From Planctomycetota bacterium (GTDB taxonomy: Bacteria; Planctomycetota; Phycisphaerae; WQYP01), in assembly GCA_021810145.1 (NCBI GenBank), contig JAJZJL010000030.1, forward strand, positions 1 through 38,702: a stretch of DNA of 38,702 bases, in the 5' to 3' direction. Shown piece after piece: positions 25,128 to 33,006 of the stretch. Made by a program: the position numbers and the translations under genes. The notes beneath the pieces were generated by a model. The model was not told the DNA's origin. It saw nothing but the letters and a program-made list of their open reading frames with translations, and ran no database searches. Positions within the stretch are counted from its first letter, which is position 1; every line of letters begins with the position of its first letter.

Positions 25128-26153
25128 CTATGCCCCCTCGGCATGATGGAGAAGGCCGGCGATTGGAATAGCCCTTGCCCAAGGAGAATCGACCTTAAGT
25201 CTCGCGTAACTCTGTGGGGGGAGCAGTCGCTTGCCGACCAGGGTCTGAGCGGTACCCAGTGACAATGGGCTCGGGTAAGATCGCACGCGTCCCAGCAATA
25301 GAGCAAATACCTTATTCGCACCCTTGGCATAGGCATCGAACTCGCTTTTCGTACACCCCATGGCATTTCCGAACCGGTGCCAAATGTTCAAGGGGGTATC
25401 CTCCACCAACTGCTCGATCACCGCTTCACCCACAACACTACTGATTGGGGCACCTGCGTATAGCGCGATGCGGTGCCCCAGCCATTTAGCTGAAAATGAC
25501 CGCCGGACCTCCACGGTCTTGTGGCCGTGTAATATAGAATCAGCAAAGCGGGGGCGCACGCTCATCAACAGATCGCTATCCTGCGAGGCCCCATTTATCT
25601 CCAACGAAGCGGAAAGTTTCGGGAGTTTCTCCATGACAGATTTCCAAACCATGTCGAACGACGCAGTGCAGTGCAGTTCATCATCAAACAAACGGTATTG
25701 CCTGCCACTTTTTTCCACGTCCCGGAAGGCGAAAGAGGAAAAAAAGGCCTTTTTTTCCTCCCACAAACTCTCGGGCAGGGTAAAATGTATCCGCTGCGCA
25801 CTGGCTCGCACCTCCATAGCCATAAGGGCGAAAAAGAACTCACCAACATTGGATCCCCATAGGCCTTTTTTTACCTTGAGGTGGCAGAACTTGGCGTTCG
25901 CCCCCCGCTTAACAACAGAACTGACCACCGGAACACCCTTGTGGTAGCCGACAAACCCGGAGCGTTGGCCGCACTGGATTCCAGCCCTTACGGTTTTGCC
26001 GATCCACTGATCTATCTTGGGATACATCTCTTCGCATTCAACCACCAGATTCTGGAGATCGCGCCAAAGATCTGTTTGCAACTCAGCATCCTTGGCAGCC
26101 ACCCATGCGATCGAGATATCCTGCGCAATATTGGCAAACAAAGAATTCGGCAT
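25128..26153 (-). CDS. GNAT-like acetyltransferase fused to an ASCH domain
   Basis: 341 residues. Residues about 40-165 have the secondary-structure pattern of a GNAT domain: GFVGYHKGVPVVSSVVK, then HLKVKKGLWGSNVGEFFFALMAMEV as the acetyl-CoA loop and helix, then IHFTLP and a KAFFSSFAFRDVEK motif-B-like end. Residues 195-320 match ASCH: LLMSVRPRFADSILHGHKTVEVRR (K212, E215, R217, R218) and ALYAGAPISSVVGEAVIEQLV. ASCH domains bind RNA or modified nucleosides; E. coli YqfB hydrolyses N4-acetylcytidine, but its catalytic Thr is Glu here, so this is the KTVExRR subtype. AAGGA precedes the ATG at 26153. It follows the dCTP deaminase by 49 nt. A nucleotide- or nucleic-acid-related role is inferred. 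Confidence 0.75.
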   Translation of the reverse strand: MPNSLFANIAQDISIAWVAAKDAELQTDLWRDLQNLVVECEEMYPKIDQWIGKTVRAGIQCGQRSGFVGYHKGVPVVSSVVKRGANAKFCHLKVKKGLWGSNVGEFFFALMAMEVRASAQRIHFTLPESLWEEKKAFFSSFAFRDVEKSGRQYRLFDDELHCTASFDMVWKSVMEKLPKLSASLEINGASQDSDLLMSVRPRFADSILHGHKTVEVRRSFSAKWLGHRIALYAGAPISSVVGEAVIEQLVEDTPLNIWHRFGNAMGCTKSEFDAYAKGANKVFALLLGRVRSYPSPLSLGTAQTLVGKRLLPPQSYARLKVDSPWARAIPIAGLLHHAEGA

Positions 26154-26202
26154 GTTTATCCTTCTTTTCAGTCTCGCGGCCATGCGACGGTATTGTACCG
26201 CT

Positions 26203-27369
26203 TTACGACCATGGGCCAAAATGCTTCGACAACTGTAATGTCTGGTTCATATATGGCGATGCTACGGAAGAAGATTTATTGGCGGCGGCCTCCTTTTCCT
26301 CCTGAATGGCATCTTCAGACATACGATAGAAAGTAAGCTTTGCCATCTTCTCCTTATGGTTTAGGCTGACGTCTAAATCATGGCCACGCACTTCGAAGAT
26401 CAGGGGTGTTCCCGTCTCGCCGTCTTTTCGCTCCAGTCCGAAGAACGGATGGACAAATCCGGCGTAATGAATGCGAATCTCGCCGATCGACTCGTCGATA
26501 GCGCGGCAATATACGGCAACGCCCCCCGGCACTGCGATCTTTTCATAGGAACGAATGATGTAAAAAGAGCCAGCCTGAATCTGCAACCGTTTGTTATGGT
26601 CCGATGGTACGATATCCCAATAATCATTAGGCGGCAGAGCTTTTGAGGCGGACAGATCAATAGGGCTACAATTTTCCGCTCTACGGCTGCAAAATGCTAC
26701 GGCATCTTTTCCCGCGACTAACACATTCTCAAGGTTAACGCTAAGCATGCCGTCGCTGGACATTCCGTTGGGCAGTAACACCTTTGAGATCGTCGCACCG
26801 TGTATTTCAGAATCGTCCGGGTTTCCGATAAAGAACCGCAATTGAGTAAGCGAATCGCCCTCGTGCACAATGATCGGAAATGTGATGGGCGTAACTTCCA
26901 AGAAGAGACAACCGTTTCCCTCCCTAAGCGATGGTGGCGTGAATCCCTCGTAAAGTTGCGATCCATCAACAATAAGCCGGGCCAACACGTCCAACCGCCC
27001 GATGGAGCTTTTCGCCGTTGATTGCCCATAAAAATCAGCAGATTTAAATTCATTGGTGGTACCGAGACGCTCCTTTAACTTAAATAAATACGTTTTACGC
27101 GATTCCAGCAAAAATCCGTTGCTTTTAGTTTTAGAACTACCGTCTAATGCCCTGGCAAGGCCATGAGTTTTTAAACTCTGGAGGTAGTTGCCCCCTGACG
27201 GTTTAACGGATCCTTCGGTGAGCAGGTACGCTTCGCCGGTGACATGAAGATCAATCGAGGAATGATCGCATGCCTTGAAATCAAAATTTTCCAAGTGATT
27301 GCCTTTAATCAACTCGGTCACCTGTGCCCGGGATAAAACCCCCGGAATCCAACGATCCCATGGCGACAT
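26203..27369 (-). CDS. dcd: Tandem-domain dCTP deaminase (PF06559-type)
   Basis: 388 residues with two dUTPase/DCD-fold halves. Half one has SSIDLHV (38-44), YGQSTAKSSIGRLDV with SSxxR at 121-125, and CLFLEVTP with E158 at the catalytic Glu position of E. coli Dcd. Half two has RAIDESIGEIRIHYAGFVHPFFG (289-311) and PLIFEVRGHDLDVSL with E326, then KLTFYRM. This is the long 2'-deoxycytidine 5'-triphosphate deaminase family found mainly in Alphaproteobacteria. It should convert dCTP to dUTP and supply dTMP synthesis; single-domain relatives also act in phage defence by emptying the dCTP pool. AGGA lies eight nt before the ATG at 27369. The C-terminal 35 residues extend beyond the usual end. Confidence 0.87.
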   Translation of the reverse strand: MSPWDRWIPGVLSRAQVTELIKGNHLENFDFKACDHSSIDLHVTGEAYLLTEGSVKPSGGNYLQSLKTHGLARALDGSSKTKSNGFLLESRKTYLFKLKERLGTTNEFKSADFYGQSTAKSSIGRLDVLARLIVDGSQLYEGFTPPSLREGNGCLFLEVTPITFPIIVHEGDSLTQLRFFIGNPDDSEIHGATISKVLLPNGMSSDGMLSVNLENVLVAGKDAVAFCSRRAENCSPIDLSASKALPPNDYWDIVPSDHNKRLQIQAGSFYIIRSYEKIAVPGGVAVYCRAIDESIGEIRIHYAGFVHPFFGLERKDGETGTPLIFEVRGHDLDVSLNHKEKMAKLTFYRMSEDAIQEEKEAAANKSSSVASPYMNQTLQLSKHFGPWS

Positions 27370-27520
27370 ATTAACGATCCTTGCAAATAAACCCGTCCAA
27401 TGACCACACCCGGCACCAACGAATAGAGCGTGTGGGAGCATAGCCGGTGATAGTTTGGATGTAAAGGCGGTTGCGTTGCACTCAAACGTGGCCGCTGTCC
27501 CACCAGCCTGTGATAGCCTG

Positions 27521-27898
27521 CTACATTACACCTGCTTTCAGTACATCACGCAGATGCTCCGCGGTTTGCGGCAAATGGATTGCCGATTTTCCGAAACCTT
27601 CCAAGGCTCCGGCTGCCATTGCTTTGGCTTGTGCATCAGGCAGATTGCTTACCAGCATCAACGGCGGACAATCGGGAATCTGCCGCAATTGCTTGATCAA
27701 TTCAATTCCGCTGGAACCATCCCGATCCAAAATGCGATTGATCAGCACCAGATTGTACCGGTTCTTCTCCAGCAGCTTTTGGGCTTCTTCCGCCGTGCCG
27801 GCCGCATCCACCGTGGCCGAAATGACACTTTGTATAAAATGATGGATGGCGGCGTGATCAAATCCACATTGCCCGACATCCAGAACACGTACATCCAT
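27521..27898 (-). CDS. Atypical CheY-like receiver protein lacking the phospho-acceptor Asp
   Basis: 125 residues, a single receiver fold. The acidic-pair region is VLDVGQCGFDH and the beta-3 segment reads YNLVLINRILDRDGSSG, where Asn replaces the phosphorylated Asp. MLVSN follows at the Thr/Ser position, and a GFGK segment is near the conserved-Lys position. It therefore probably cannot be phosphorylated in the normal way and may work by protein contact. Similar LVLVNR-type receivers occur in other planctomycetes. AAAGG lies eight nt before the ATG at 27898, and an extended -10 promoter is visible upstream. It is divergent from the HAD gene. Confidence 0.82.
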   Translation of the reverse strand: MDVRVLDVGQCGFDHAAIHHFIQSVISATVDAAGTAEEAQKLLEKNRYNLVLINRILDRDGSSGIELIKQLRQIPDCPPLMLVSNLPDAQAKAMAAGALEGFGKSAIHLPQTAEHLRDVLKAGVM

Positions 27899-27930
27899 TG
27901 ATATACCTTTCAAACTATCACCGGGGGAAA

Positions 27931-27939
27931 AGTATAGCA
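27931..27939 (-). promoter_or_regulatory. Extended -10 promoter of the receiver gene
   Basis: Minus-strand TGCTATACT (27939-27931). The predicted start near 27924 gives a leader of about 26 nt containing AAAGG. No strong -35 is present, which fits an extended -10 promoter. Confidence 0.5.
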
Positions 27940-27964
27940 GATTTATCGCGTTCTTTGGCATTTT

Positions 27965-27982
27965 CCAATGATTCAACATTGG
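27965..27982. promoter_or_regulatory. Inverted repeat between the divergent receiver and HAD genes
   Basis: CCAATG-ATTCAA-CATTGG, a perfect 6-bp inverted repeat with a 6-nt spacer, midway between the two divergent promoters. The geometry fits an operator for a dimeric regulator; no regulator is identified. Confidence 0.4.
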
Positions 27983-28008
27983 TGTTTACCAATTCTTAAC
28001 CGTTGATT

Positions 28009-28038
28009 TTGACTCCGTGCCACCTTATGGCCTAAACT
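28009..28038 (+). promoter_or_regulatory. Promoter of the HAD gene (leaderless geometry)
   Basis: TTGACT at 28009-28014, an 18-nt spacer, TAAACT at 28033-28038, then 7 nt to the ATG at 28046. The first transcribed base should lie at or one base before the ATG, matching the absence of a Shine-Dalgarno. Confidence 0.65.
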
Positions 28039-28045
28039 TGCTGAG

Positions 28046-28948
28046 ATGACAGCAACGCACACACATTTTCCTTCCGCTACCAGAGAAATCGCATTGAATC
28101 GTAAACATCGGCTGATTGTGTGCGATCTGGACGGCACGCTGATCAACCGGGAGCACAAACTCAATAACGCCGATATTGACGCTCTGGCACAAGCCCGCGC
28201 GGCGGGTTATACGGTGAGCATCTGCACGGGTCGCAGTATTCGCGAGGCCATTGATATTATCAAGCCGCTGAATTTGTCGGGGCCGGGCGTATTTGTTACG
28301 GGAGCCGCCATTTGCGATCTGGCCTCGGGCGCGACGTTGCACCGTCAAAGCATCCATCCCGCCACGGTACGAACGCTTATCGATTTTTTTGGCAATCTCG
28401 GTCACGCCGTACTGCTTCTGGTTGATACGCCGGAGAACCCGGGGCCACGATATATCATGACCAACCACGGCCCCATTCATGCGGCATCGGAGGAATGGTT
28501 CTCACGCAATAAAATGCCGGCGCATAGCATGGATGAGCCGGACACACATATGCTTTCAAATGTGTTACGGCTTGGGATTGTCGTTGACTTGCCGCAAAGC
28601 GGGGAAATCACGGCGCAATTGACCAGTGAATTTGGATCCCATATCAATTTTCTGGCCTTACGCGCACCGGCATTTGACTGTCATGTCATTGAGGTTTTTG
28701 CCCAACAGGTTGACAAATGGAGCGGCCTGCAGCGGCTGTGCGATCTGATGAATATCGACAGCAGTCTTGCCATACCCATTGGCGACGATGTCAACGATCT
28801 GCCGATGTTGCAAAATGCCACGTTGAGTTTCGCCATGGGAAACGCCGCACCGGAGATTCAGCGCGCCGCCAAACATGTCACCGGGCCACAAAGCCAGGCC
28901 GGCGTGGCCGCAGCTATCCACAAGGTGCTTTCAGGAAATCTGCCGTAA
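28046..28948 (+). CDS. Cof-type HAD-superfamily phosphatase
   Basis: 300 residues. Motif I is CDLDGTLI (nucleophile D27, acid/base D29), motif II is SICTGRS, and motif IV is GDDVNDLPML near the C-terminus. The cap is of the C2 type, inserted between motifs II and III, which places it in the Cof/IIB group of cytoplasmic sugar-phosphate or cofactor phosphatases. Substrate cannot be predicted. There is no ribosome binding site; the promoter geometry suggests a leaderless mRNA. It is divergent from the atypical receiver gene. Confidence 0.92.
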   Translation: MTATHTHFPSATREIALNRKHRLIVCDLDGTLINREHKLNNADIDALAQARAAGYTVSICTGRSIREAIDIIKPLNLSGPGVFVTGAAICDLASGATLHRQSIHPATVRTLIDFFGNLGHAVLLLVDTPENPGPRYIMTNHGPIHAASEEWFSRNKMPAHSMDEPDTHMLSNVLRLGIVVDLPQSGEITAQLTSEFGSHINFLALRAPAFDCHVIEVFAQQVDKWSGLQRLCDLMNIDSSLAIPIGDDVNDLPMLQNATLSFAMGNAAPEIQRAAKHVTGPQSQAGVAAAIHKVLSGNLP

Positions 28949-29011
28949 GCCGCAATCCAAATTAATTCCGATGTCCCGCATCAACGCATTTCCGCCCCGC
29001 CGGGGAGAACG

Positions 29012-31129
29012 CTATTGGCTCAGTGACCGCATGGCATGAGACAGCATTTCCTCCACCGCAGTGACGTTCGCCGATGTTGCCGTAGAATTTCCCAGCACCA
29101 GTTCGGCGGCATGAACGCAATAATATAGATGCGAAATGGCGCGTTGCCGAGGCGTGTAGTGCATCGGCACCACCGGCACCGGCTTGACCGCGTGTTGCAA
29201 CATAGCCCGCGCCCGGGTAAGCAGGCTCGATAAATGCTTCATGTTCGGCAGGCTCTGCACCGGCCATTTTACATCCTGCCGCATAACCACCATGCCGTTG
29301 GCTGATACGGCTCCAAGGCCGATATAACCGCCGGGTTTCTTGTTGTCCGGAATATTCAAGGTGAAGCGGTCGGAATTGCCGCCTTTGACCTGCACCGTTT
29401 TCTTTCTGCCGATGTATAGGATATAGCGCGCCGCGTTGGGATATGGCGTCCAGGTCAATATAACCTTCCGGCCATGCCACCGCGCAGCGACATGTAGCGG
29501 TTTAATGACATGGCCCGCAATGATCACATTCTGGAAGTGAATATTTCTGGCATTTTTCAACCAGACCGCGGGGGCCTTGGCCGCCACCGAGCCAATGGTA
29601 ATGTTGCGTAATATCACATTTTCAATGGGTGACGGATCCAGATTCACCAGGCCGATGGCCGTAGAACCTGTTGATTCCACGCGATTAATATGTACATCGC
29701 TGATAGCCCAATCGGAAATCTCCGGCACAAAACCCGCGTTCGGCAATGCGTACCCGCCAGCCCAGGCAATGGCCGGCTGCGTCAGGCACCGTACCGAATC
29801 GGCGGTAATTCCCCTTATATAAATGTGCTTAATGTATCCACCGCGTTCGCCGCCCCACTTCATGTAAATAATATTGGCCGAATTTCCGAACTCATTATCC
29901 AGTTCAAAGACATTTTTAATTCCCCCGGACATTTCACTGCCAAAGCCAATATCATGTGACAGCCAGTTATGCCGGATGATGATATTTTCCGACGGTCTTC
30001 CGCCATTAACGCTCCAGGCATCGGCATTTCTCCCGGATTTGATAACAATATTGTCATCATCATTCCGGATGCAGCAATTTTGTATCAACGTATCGTCACA
30101 GGAATCCACGTCGATGCCGTCATCCATATTTTTGACATGGTTGTAAACCGTCACACCTTCAATAATAACGTTTCTGGAAAAGCACGGATGAATGGTCCAG
30201 AACGGTGTATTGGTAAACGTCACGCCGCGTACCAGAATGTTTCGGCATTTTTCAAAATCACAAAATTCAGGCATCAAATGCCAGCCGGCGCCAAATACCC
30301 GCTTGCGCATGGCGGTAAGATGATCCGAGTAGGCCCAGTTTACCAGCCGATCCTTCCACTTGAGCTTCTCCTGCGAGTTATACCAGTGAATCCAGGTGGA
30401 ATGGGGATCGTTGCGTTGCCCATTGAAAACGCCCTGCCCGGTTACCGCCACGTTGTGTTTGCCCATCGCGTAAATCAAAGGTGAATAGTTGTAACACCAG
30501 ACCCCTTCGTACCGCACCAGCACGCATCCTTTCACAGCCGCCTTACCGGTGAGATAATCAGTTGGATTAAAGCCAAAGTTAATCTGCGATCCACCATCGA
30601 GATGAAAATTCACGTTCGATAAAAGTGTGATCGGACCGTTGCACTCATACGTCCCCTTGGGCACAATGACCGTTCCGCCACCGGCGGCATGACAGGCCTG
30701 AATGGCATGGTTAAAGGCCGGGGCGCAGTCCGTTTTCCCATCCGCTGAGGCCCCAAATTTCAGAACATTAAAATCCCGATCCGGGAAGATCGGAGCATGA
30801 ATTTTTTTTAATATAGCGCGATAGAGCGGCGCATTCCACACCATGGACTGAGCCGAAGCTGTGGCACCGACTGCCCGTGCGGCACATTGACCGGGAATTT
30901 CTGCAGCTACAGCCAGGACCAGCAACGCGATCATCCATGCGCCCCGGAAATGAGAACTTTGCGATCGCTTGGCCTCCGGCTGCCCGATTGCGCCAAGCAC
31001 TAACACTTGTTCCGGTTTCGACGCGCAATAAGCAACGGAACGCGTTAGCTTACGAAACCAGTTCGTCAATACAATCTGAACGTGTTGCCCTGTCCCTGCA
31101 ATTCGACCCAATAAAGCAGATTCGCGCAT
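29012..31129 (-). CDS. Exported glycoside hydrolase family 28 (polygalacturonase-like)
   Basis: 705 residues from the ATG at 31129. A hydrophobic segment (about 66-85, AWMIALLVLAVAAEIPG) ends in a possible Ala-x-Ala site, so the true start may be later, and export is likely. The right-handed beta-helix (about 118-520) has the pectate/GH28 opening FNVLKFGASADGKTDCAPAFNHAI and the GH28 core: FWTIHP, MDDGIDVDSC in place of NTDGID, NDDDNIVIKSG retaining the catalytic Asp pair, and SHDIGFGSEMSGG in place of GHGxSxGS. RIK is changed to YMKW-GGERGG. A short Fn3-like segment and a helical tail follow. It probably cleaves galacturonan or rhamnogalacturonan-type polysaccharide, but the altered motifs make substrate uncertain. 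Confidence 0.85.
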   Translation of the reverse strand: MRESALLGRIAGTGQHVQIVLTNWFRKLTRSVAYCASKPEQVLVLGAIGQPEAKRSQSSHFRGAWMIALLVLAVAAEIPGQCAARAVGATASAQSMVWNAPLYRAILKKIHAPIFPDRDFNVLKFGASADGKTDCAPAFNHAIQACHAAGGGTVIVPKGTYECNGPITLLSNVNFHLDGGSQINFGFNPTDYLTGKAAVKGCVLVRYEGVWCYNYSPLIYAMGKHNVAVTGQGVFNGQRNDPHSTWIHWYNSQEKLKWKDRLVNWAYSDHLTAMRKRVFGAGWHLMPEFCDFEKCRNILVRGVTFTNTPFWTIHPCFSRNVIIEGVTVYNHVKNMDDGIDVDSCDDTLIQNCCIRNDDDNIVIKSGRNADAWSVNGGRPSENIIIRHNWLSHDIGFGSEMSGGIKNVFELDNEFGNSANIIYMKWGGERGGYIKHIYIRGITADSVRCLTQPAIAWAGGYALPNAGFVPEISDWAISDVHINRVESTGSTAIGLVNLDPSPIENVILRNITIGSVAAKAPAVWLKNARNIHFQNVIIAGHVIKPLHVAARWHGRKVILTWTPYPNAARYILYIGRKKTVQVKGGNSDRFTLNIPDNKKPGGYIGLGAVSANGMVVMRQDVKWPVQSLPNMKHLSSLLTRARAMLQHAVKPVPVVPMHYTPRQRAISHLYYCVHAAELVLGNSTATSANVTAVEEMLSHAMRSLSQ

Positions 31130-31236
31130 GGAATAACTCTCAGTTTAACAGCAGACATTTCAAGGACACGACTTGAGTTCAAGCTTAACGCCCAGCCCAC
31201 CCGTGCGTCAACTGCATATCCAACAGCCTTGCTGGG

Positions 31237-31282
31237 CCGAAGTAGAGTTGTCAGCCCTTAGCCGAAATAGAATTGTCATCCC
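31237..31282 (+). repeat. Two-copy 21-bp direct repeat
   Basis: Copies at 31237-31257 and 31262-31282, 25 bp apart, share CCGAA-TAGA-TTGTCA-CCC and differ at three positions. They lie in the gap between the GH28 and APH-type kinase genes. They could be a paired operator or the remnant of repeated ends of a lost insertion sequence; no transposase is nearby. Confidence 0.65.
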
Positions 31283-31365
31283 CCTGGCCGGCATTTCGAG
31301 GCCCGGATGCCGATGTGCCGCCGCTTCGACAATCGGTATCCACCACCGTTTTAATCAGTCGCGCA

Positions 31366-32499
31366 TCATTGCCGTTCTGTAACCCCGGAGATATCGCGAT
31401 CAAGATATCCGGCAATATGATCAATCGCGGCATCCAAGGAATCATCGGCGCCGAGAAGCAATTCCGTGGCACATTGGCGAATGGTGCTTTTAAGCTGTTC
31501 ATCGGTGATATATTCAACCGGCGATTTGCCGTCGATTCTGGCAAGAAGCAGTGCCGCAAGAATTTTCCCGCCATGGTTTGATGCCGCCGCAGCGAGCGTT
31601 TGGGGTGCGGTTTCGCGGTAGGTCTGCCAGAAATAATCCGCCGCAATCATGGCAGCTCGCCAGCGCCTGCCAAAATAGAATGCTTTGAGCAGCAGATGAT
31701 TCAGCAGCGTGGCAACATCGAACGCCGGATTGCCGTAAAATGCCACTTCAAAATCCAGAATAAACAATTGGGCACTCTGGCCTTCTCCCGGCGCGCGCCA
31801 GAGCATATTTTTGGGTGAAAAATCACCGTGAATAAGGCACATCGGTGACTGCAACAGAAGCACTTCAACCTTTTGCAATGCCGCCGCCGCCGATTTATTT
31901 TTTTCCCCGGCAAACCGCAGATAAGGGTCGATGCGCTGCTGTATAAATCCGCGGGGATCACCAAACCGCTTCGCCCATCTGTCATCATTCATCGTTGTTG
32001 AATGAATCATTGCCAGAATTCCCGCTGCCGCCTCGGCGGCTCGCCGATCCACCTGTCCGGTTAACAACTGCTTTTTCCAGTTCACCACCCCCACCGGTGC
32101 CACGGACATTGCCAGTACACAATTTTCCTGATCTTCCCACAATACCGCGGGTATCGTATCGACCGGCAGAATTTCCCGCAGCATCAGCAGCGCGTCACGC
32201 TCCACCCAAACCCGATCACGATCCACCGCCCATCTGGCCGCGGTACGAAACTCCGCCAGCGGCTGCTTGACCACAAAACAGGCACCGGACCGCATGCGCT
32301 TGTCCGGCACACCGCGCTTCATTTGGGACACGGTGCGCATATCGGTTCCCACCGGCTCGCCGGCGTTCATATCCATTATTTTAAGCACCACATTGGCAAC
32401 TCCGCCGGAGAGGCTCTGCACAAGCACTTCCCCTTCCGGAGAGACGCTTCCGCGGCGGCGCAGATATGCCAATGCATTTTGTTCAGAAAGTTCAATCAT
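31366..32499 (-). CDS. Aminoglycoside-phosphotransferase-fold kinase, substrate unknown
   Basis: 377 residues. The N-lobe contains VKQPLAEFRTAARWAVDRDRVWVERDALLML, where the Lys should bind ATP. The catalytic loop is LIHGDFSPKNMLW and the metal-binding segment is ILDFEVAFYGNPAFDVATLLNHLLLKAFYF. These are the marks of the APH/choline kinase/methylthioribose kinase fold; MtnK-like use is possible but its own signature is not clear. It phosphorylates a small hydroxylated molecule. There is no good Shine-Dalgarno; the start lies only 9 nt downstream of the DUF5615 gene, so translation is probably coupled to it. Confidence 0.83.
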   Translation of the reverse strand: MIELSEQNALAYLRRRGSVSPEGEVLVQSLSGGVANVVLKIMDMNAGEPVGTDMRTVSQMKRGVPDKRMRSGACFVVKQPLAEFRTAARWAVDRDRVWVERDALLMLREILPVDTIPAVLWEDQENCVLAMSVAPVGVVNWKKQLLTGQVDRRAAEAAAGILAMIHSTTMNDDRWAKRFGDPRGFIQQRIDPYLRFAGEKNKSAAAALQKVEVLLLQSPMCLIHGDFSPKNMLWRAPGEGQSAQLFILDFEVAFYGNPAFDVATLLNHLLLKAFYFGRRWRAAMIAADYFWQTYRETAPQTLAAAASNHGGKILAALLLARIDGKSPVEYITDEQLKSTIRQCATELLLGADDSLDAAIDHIAGYLDRDISGVTERQ

Positions 32500-32508
32500 A
32501 TTTAATTT

Positions 32509-32871
32509 TCAGCCGGGCAGTTGTCGCACCTTTACACGTCCGGACGTAACGGTGTAAAGCCGCCTGGGTGACAGCCGTTTATAGCGCTCAAAAAGCCGTT
32601 CCACCGCCGAACCGCGTTGATCCCCTTGCGCAATCAGCAGCACAATGGAGAGATTAAATTTCAGGCCTTGATCATACACCTGATGGATAAAATCCCGGTC
32701 GTCCGTCAGAAGACACCATTGGCGGTGTGCCAATTCATTTAACAATTCCTTTGGCGAATCCGGCGCGGGGGCTTCTCCCGCAAGCTCGGCGAGCTGATGT
32801 ACACGATGGCCCTGCCGGACCATCGCCTCCGCCACATCCGCTGTCAAACCGCCATGAACCAAAAACTGCAT
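32509..32871 (-). CDS. DUF5615/PIN-like protein
   Basis: 120 residues. It resembles the PIN-like DUF5615/Mut7-C group: an opening MQFLVHGGLTADVAEAM, then HRVHQLAELAG, and a central LLTDDRDFIHQV with the conserved acidic residues. The first catalytic Asp found in most relatives (FLVDxxL) is His here, so nuclease activity is doubtful. Relatives are often toxins paired with a DUF433 antitoxin; none is adjacent. It overlaps functionally with the APH-type kinase gene in a two-gene unit (9-nt gap). Confidence 0.7.
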   Translation of the reverse strand: MQFLVHGGLTADVAEAMVRQGHRVHQLAELAGEAPAPDSPKELLNELAHRQWCLLTDDRDFIHQVYDQGLKFNLSIVLLIAQGDQRGSAVERLFERYKRLSPRRLYTVTSGRVKVRQLPG

Positions 32872-33006
32872 TCAACCATTCCATCCGCAACAACGCGCTT
32901 GAACAACATACACATTCCGGGCCGCCGCAATGCGCCAAGGCGAATCTCGTCCGGGGAATTATCCACGCAATTGCCAAACTAGCCAACCGTCGCAGGAGAG
33001 ATGCAT

